Assembly (NCBI GenBank): GCA_903845055.1
Contig: CAIMWF010000037.1
Coordinates: forward strand, 1-35,691
Length of the DNA stretch: 35,691 nt
DNA from: an uncultured Bacteroidales bacterium
GTDB taxonomy: Bacteria; Bacteroidota; Bacteroidia; Bacteroidales; FEN-979
Direction: 5' to 3'
Positions within the stretch are counted from its first letter, which is position 1. Each line of letters opens with the position of its first letter. The translations under genes and the position numbers were made by a program. The notes beneath the pieces are model-generated. The model ran no database searches. It had not been told where the DNA came from and saw only the letters and a list, made by a program, of their open reading frames with translations. Shown here piece by piece: positions 34,410 to 35,691 of this stretch.

Positions 34410-35684
34410 TTATTTAAATAATTCAATCCCTGTAACATAGTTCAGTTCCTCAAAAGCGCTGATCCGGCTGGTGCTGATCTGGTAAAAATCGATGACCGAT
34501 TGTGAAAACGCCTCGAAAAGGTCGGTAAACTCAAGCAGCGAAATGTTCTTTCTCCGGTAATTCTCCAGGATGCCACTGCTTAATTCGGTAACCTGCACCA
34601 CGAGGGAGGTGTCAATCCTTCCGTATTCGGCATCAAGTTCGTGCATCTTGTTATACGCCGCCATCACATCCGCCTCCACCCCGATCTTCGCCTGCTCGCC
34701 GTTCACCTTGTACTCCTCCAACTGGGAGGCGGCCATCCGGATATTTCCCTTGTTGCGGTTGAACACCGGCAGCGGCATGCCAATGGACAGCCCGGTGTAG
34801 TTCCTGATATAGTTCCCGTTCTGGCTGTAGTCGAGGCCAATATTGAGATCGGGCACCGCCGTCCTTTTCTGAAGCGACAGGTTGAGTTCGCCCTGTTTGA
34901 TCATGCTCCCGTTCATTTTATAATCGGGCCTGTTTTCGATGGCCAGGGCGATCAGGTCGGGCAGTTTCAGCCCGGGGTTCCTGTATTTTGCCGGTTCAGT
35001 ATTCAGGGGGCAGGGAAGGATGAACCGGGTGTCGGCGAGGATGACCCGGAGGTTTTTTTCATTTTCGTTGATCTCATCGATGATCCCGGTTTTGTCGTTG
35101 CTCAGTTCAAGGTAAGAAGCCTCGAGCCTGGAATAATCCTTCATCGAAATGTTGCCCTTCTGGTATTGCCCCTTGTAACCCTTCAGGGTTTCATACAAGA
35201 GCCCCAGCTGGTTGTCGATGACAGCGACCGCCCTGGACATGTAACAAACCGTAAAGAAGCTCCTGTGTAGCTGGTATTTAAGCGATCTGGAAAGATCGTA
35301 ATATTCAAGTTCCGTCATTTTTGCCGCTTCGGCAGCCAGGCGGTAGCCTGTCATCCGCTGCCCTGCAACCTGGAATACCTGGGAAAGGGCGAATGATTTA
35401 TTGCCCTCGGGGTAGCTGATGTCCAGGAAGGTATGACTGTCCTGGTTGTACAGGCTGAATTCGGCTGAAAAACTGGGGTTCTGAAAAAGTTTAGCCTGGA
35501 CAGCCTGGGCCTTTGCCGCGTCAACCTGGTACCGTGCCGCAACAAGCGAGAGATTCCTGTTAACCAGCAGGGAATCGGCCTGCCTGAGGGAAATTTTAAG
35601 CGTATCCTGCTGGGAGTAACCTACCTTGAAAAAGAAACAGGGAATCAGCAGGAAAAGAAGGTATCGTATATTCATATGGTTCAT
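34410..35684 (-). CDS. TolC-family outer-membrane efflux factor
   Basis: This 424-aa protein has a signal peptide ending near YSQ (residue 25) and then two repeats of the OEP type. The first runs ISLRQADSLLVNRNLSLVAARYQVDAAKAQAVQAKLFQNPSFSAE; the second has DLIALAIENRPDYKM and DLNIGLDYSQ followed by GLSIGMPLPVFNRNKGNIRMAASQLEEYK. This is the CusC/CzcC pattern of outer-membrane channels with a long periplasmic helical barrel. A start at 35675 is also possible. It is first in the efflux operon; its promoter lies beyond the right edge. Confidence 0.92.
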   Translation of the reverse strand: MNHMNIRYLLFLLIPCFFFKVGYSQQDTLKISLRQADSLLVNRNLSLVAARYQVDAAKAQAVQAKLFQNPSFSAEFSLYNQDSHTFLDISYPEGNKSFALSQVFQVAGQRMTGYRLAAEAAKMTELEYYDLSRSLKYQLHRSFFTVCYMSRAVAVIDNQLGLLYETLKGYKGQYQKGNISMKDYSRLEASYLELSNDKTGIIDEINENEKNLRVILADTRFILPCPLNTEPAKYRNPGLKLPDLIALAIENRPDYKMNGSMIKQGELNLSLQKRTAVPDLNIGLDYSQNGNYIRNYTGLSIGMPLPVFNRNKGNIRMAASQLEEYKVNGEQAKIGVEADVMAAYNKMHELDAEYGRIDTSLVVQVTELSSGILENYRRKNISLLEFTDLFEAFSQSVIDFYQISTSRISAFEELNYVTGIELFK

Positions 35685-35691
35685 TAAACAA

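Overview
This window comes from a Bacteroidota chromosome, probably of the Bacteroidales/Lentimicrobium type. The evidence is a protein with a gliding/type IX secretion C-terminal domain, FISUMP lipoproteins, a long Ala/Pro-rich IF2, a NusA without C-terminal acidic repeats, a DUF7033-type deacetylase, and promoters of the Bacteroidota form (TTG, 19 bases, TAnnTTTG). There are no clear Shine-Dalgarno sites. The species cannot be named from the sequence.

Layout. Bases 1-2930 look like the end of an integrated mobile element whose genes all read away from a tRNA-Val(TAC) gene at 2940-3017: a 318-aa protein, an excisionase-type HTH protein, a small helical protein and a truncated SF3 primase-helicase. 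No integrase is in view. Next come an MFS transporter, a CoA-binding protein, a PfkB sugar kinase and dnaX. A same-strand run at 7916-13557 holds a polysaccharide deacetylase-like protein, a GNAT/FemAB-like acyltransferase, upp, an ABC permease and a RecD-like helicase. On the minus strand follow an outer-membrane barrel protein, lepA and a large T9SS-sorted surface protein. The plus-strand group relA/spoT, fur-like and purA meets the minus-strand rimP-nusA-infB operon three bases apart. After that lie two tandem FISUMP lipoproteins and a complete heavy-metal-type RND efflux operon (outer-membrane factor, adaptor, CzcA/CusA pump).

The genes are mostly housekeeping (translation, replication, stringent response, purine and pyrimidine metabolism) mixed with envelope functions. 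The least ordinary signal is in the gaps. Several gene ends are followed at once by arrays of 7-base repeats of three families (AGTGACG, ATCGTAA, GGCAATA as read on one strand). Two arrays overlap a stop codon. Each family carries a different stop codon on one strand, and because 7 is not a multiple of 3 a short array closes all three frames. Other points of interest are a predicted leaderless lepA mRNA, an attenuator-like hairpin before rimP-nusA-infB, a Met/His-rich segment at the N-terminus of the outer-membrane protein, and a paired deacetylase and acyltransferase.
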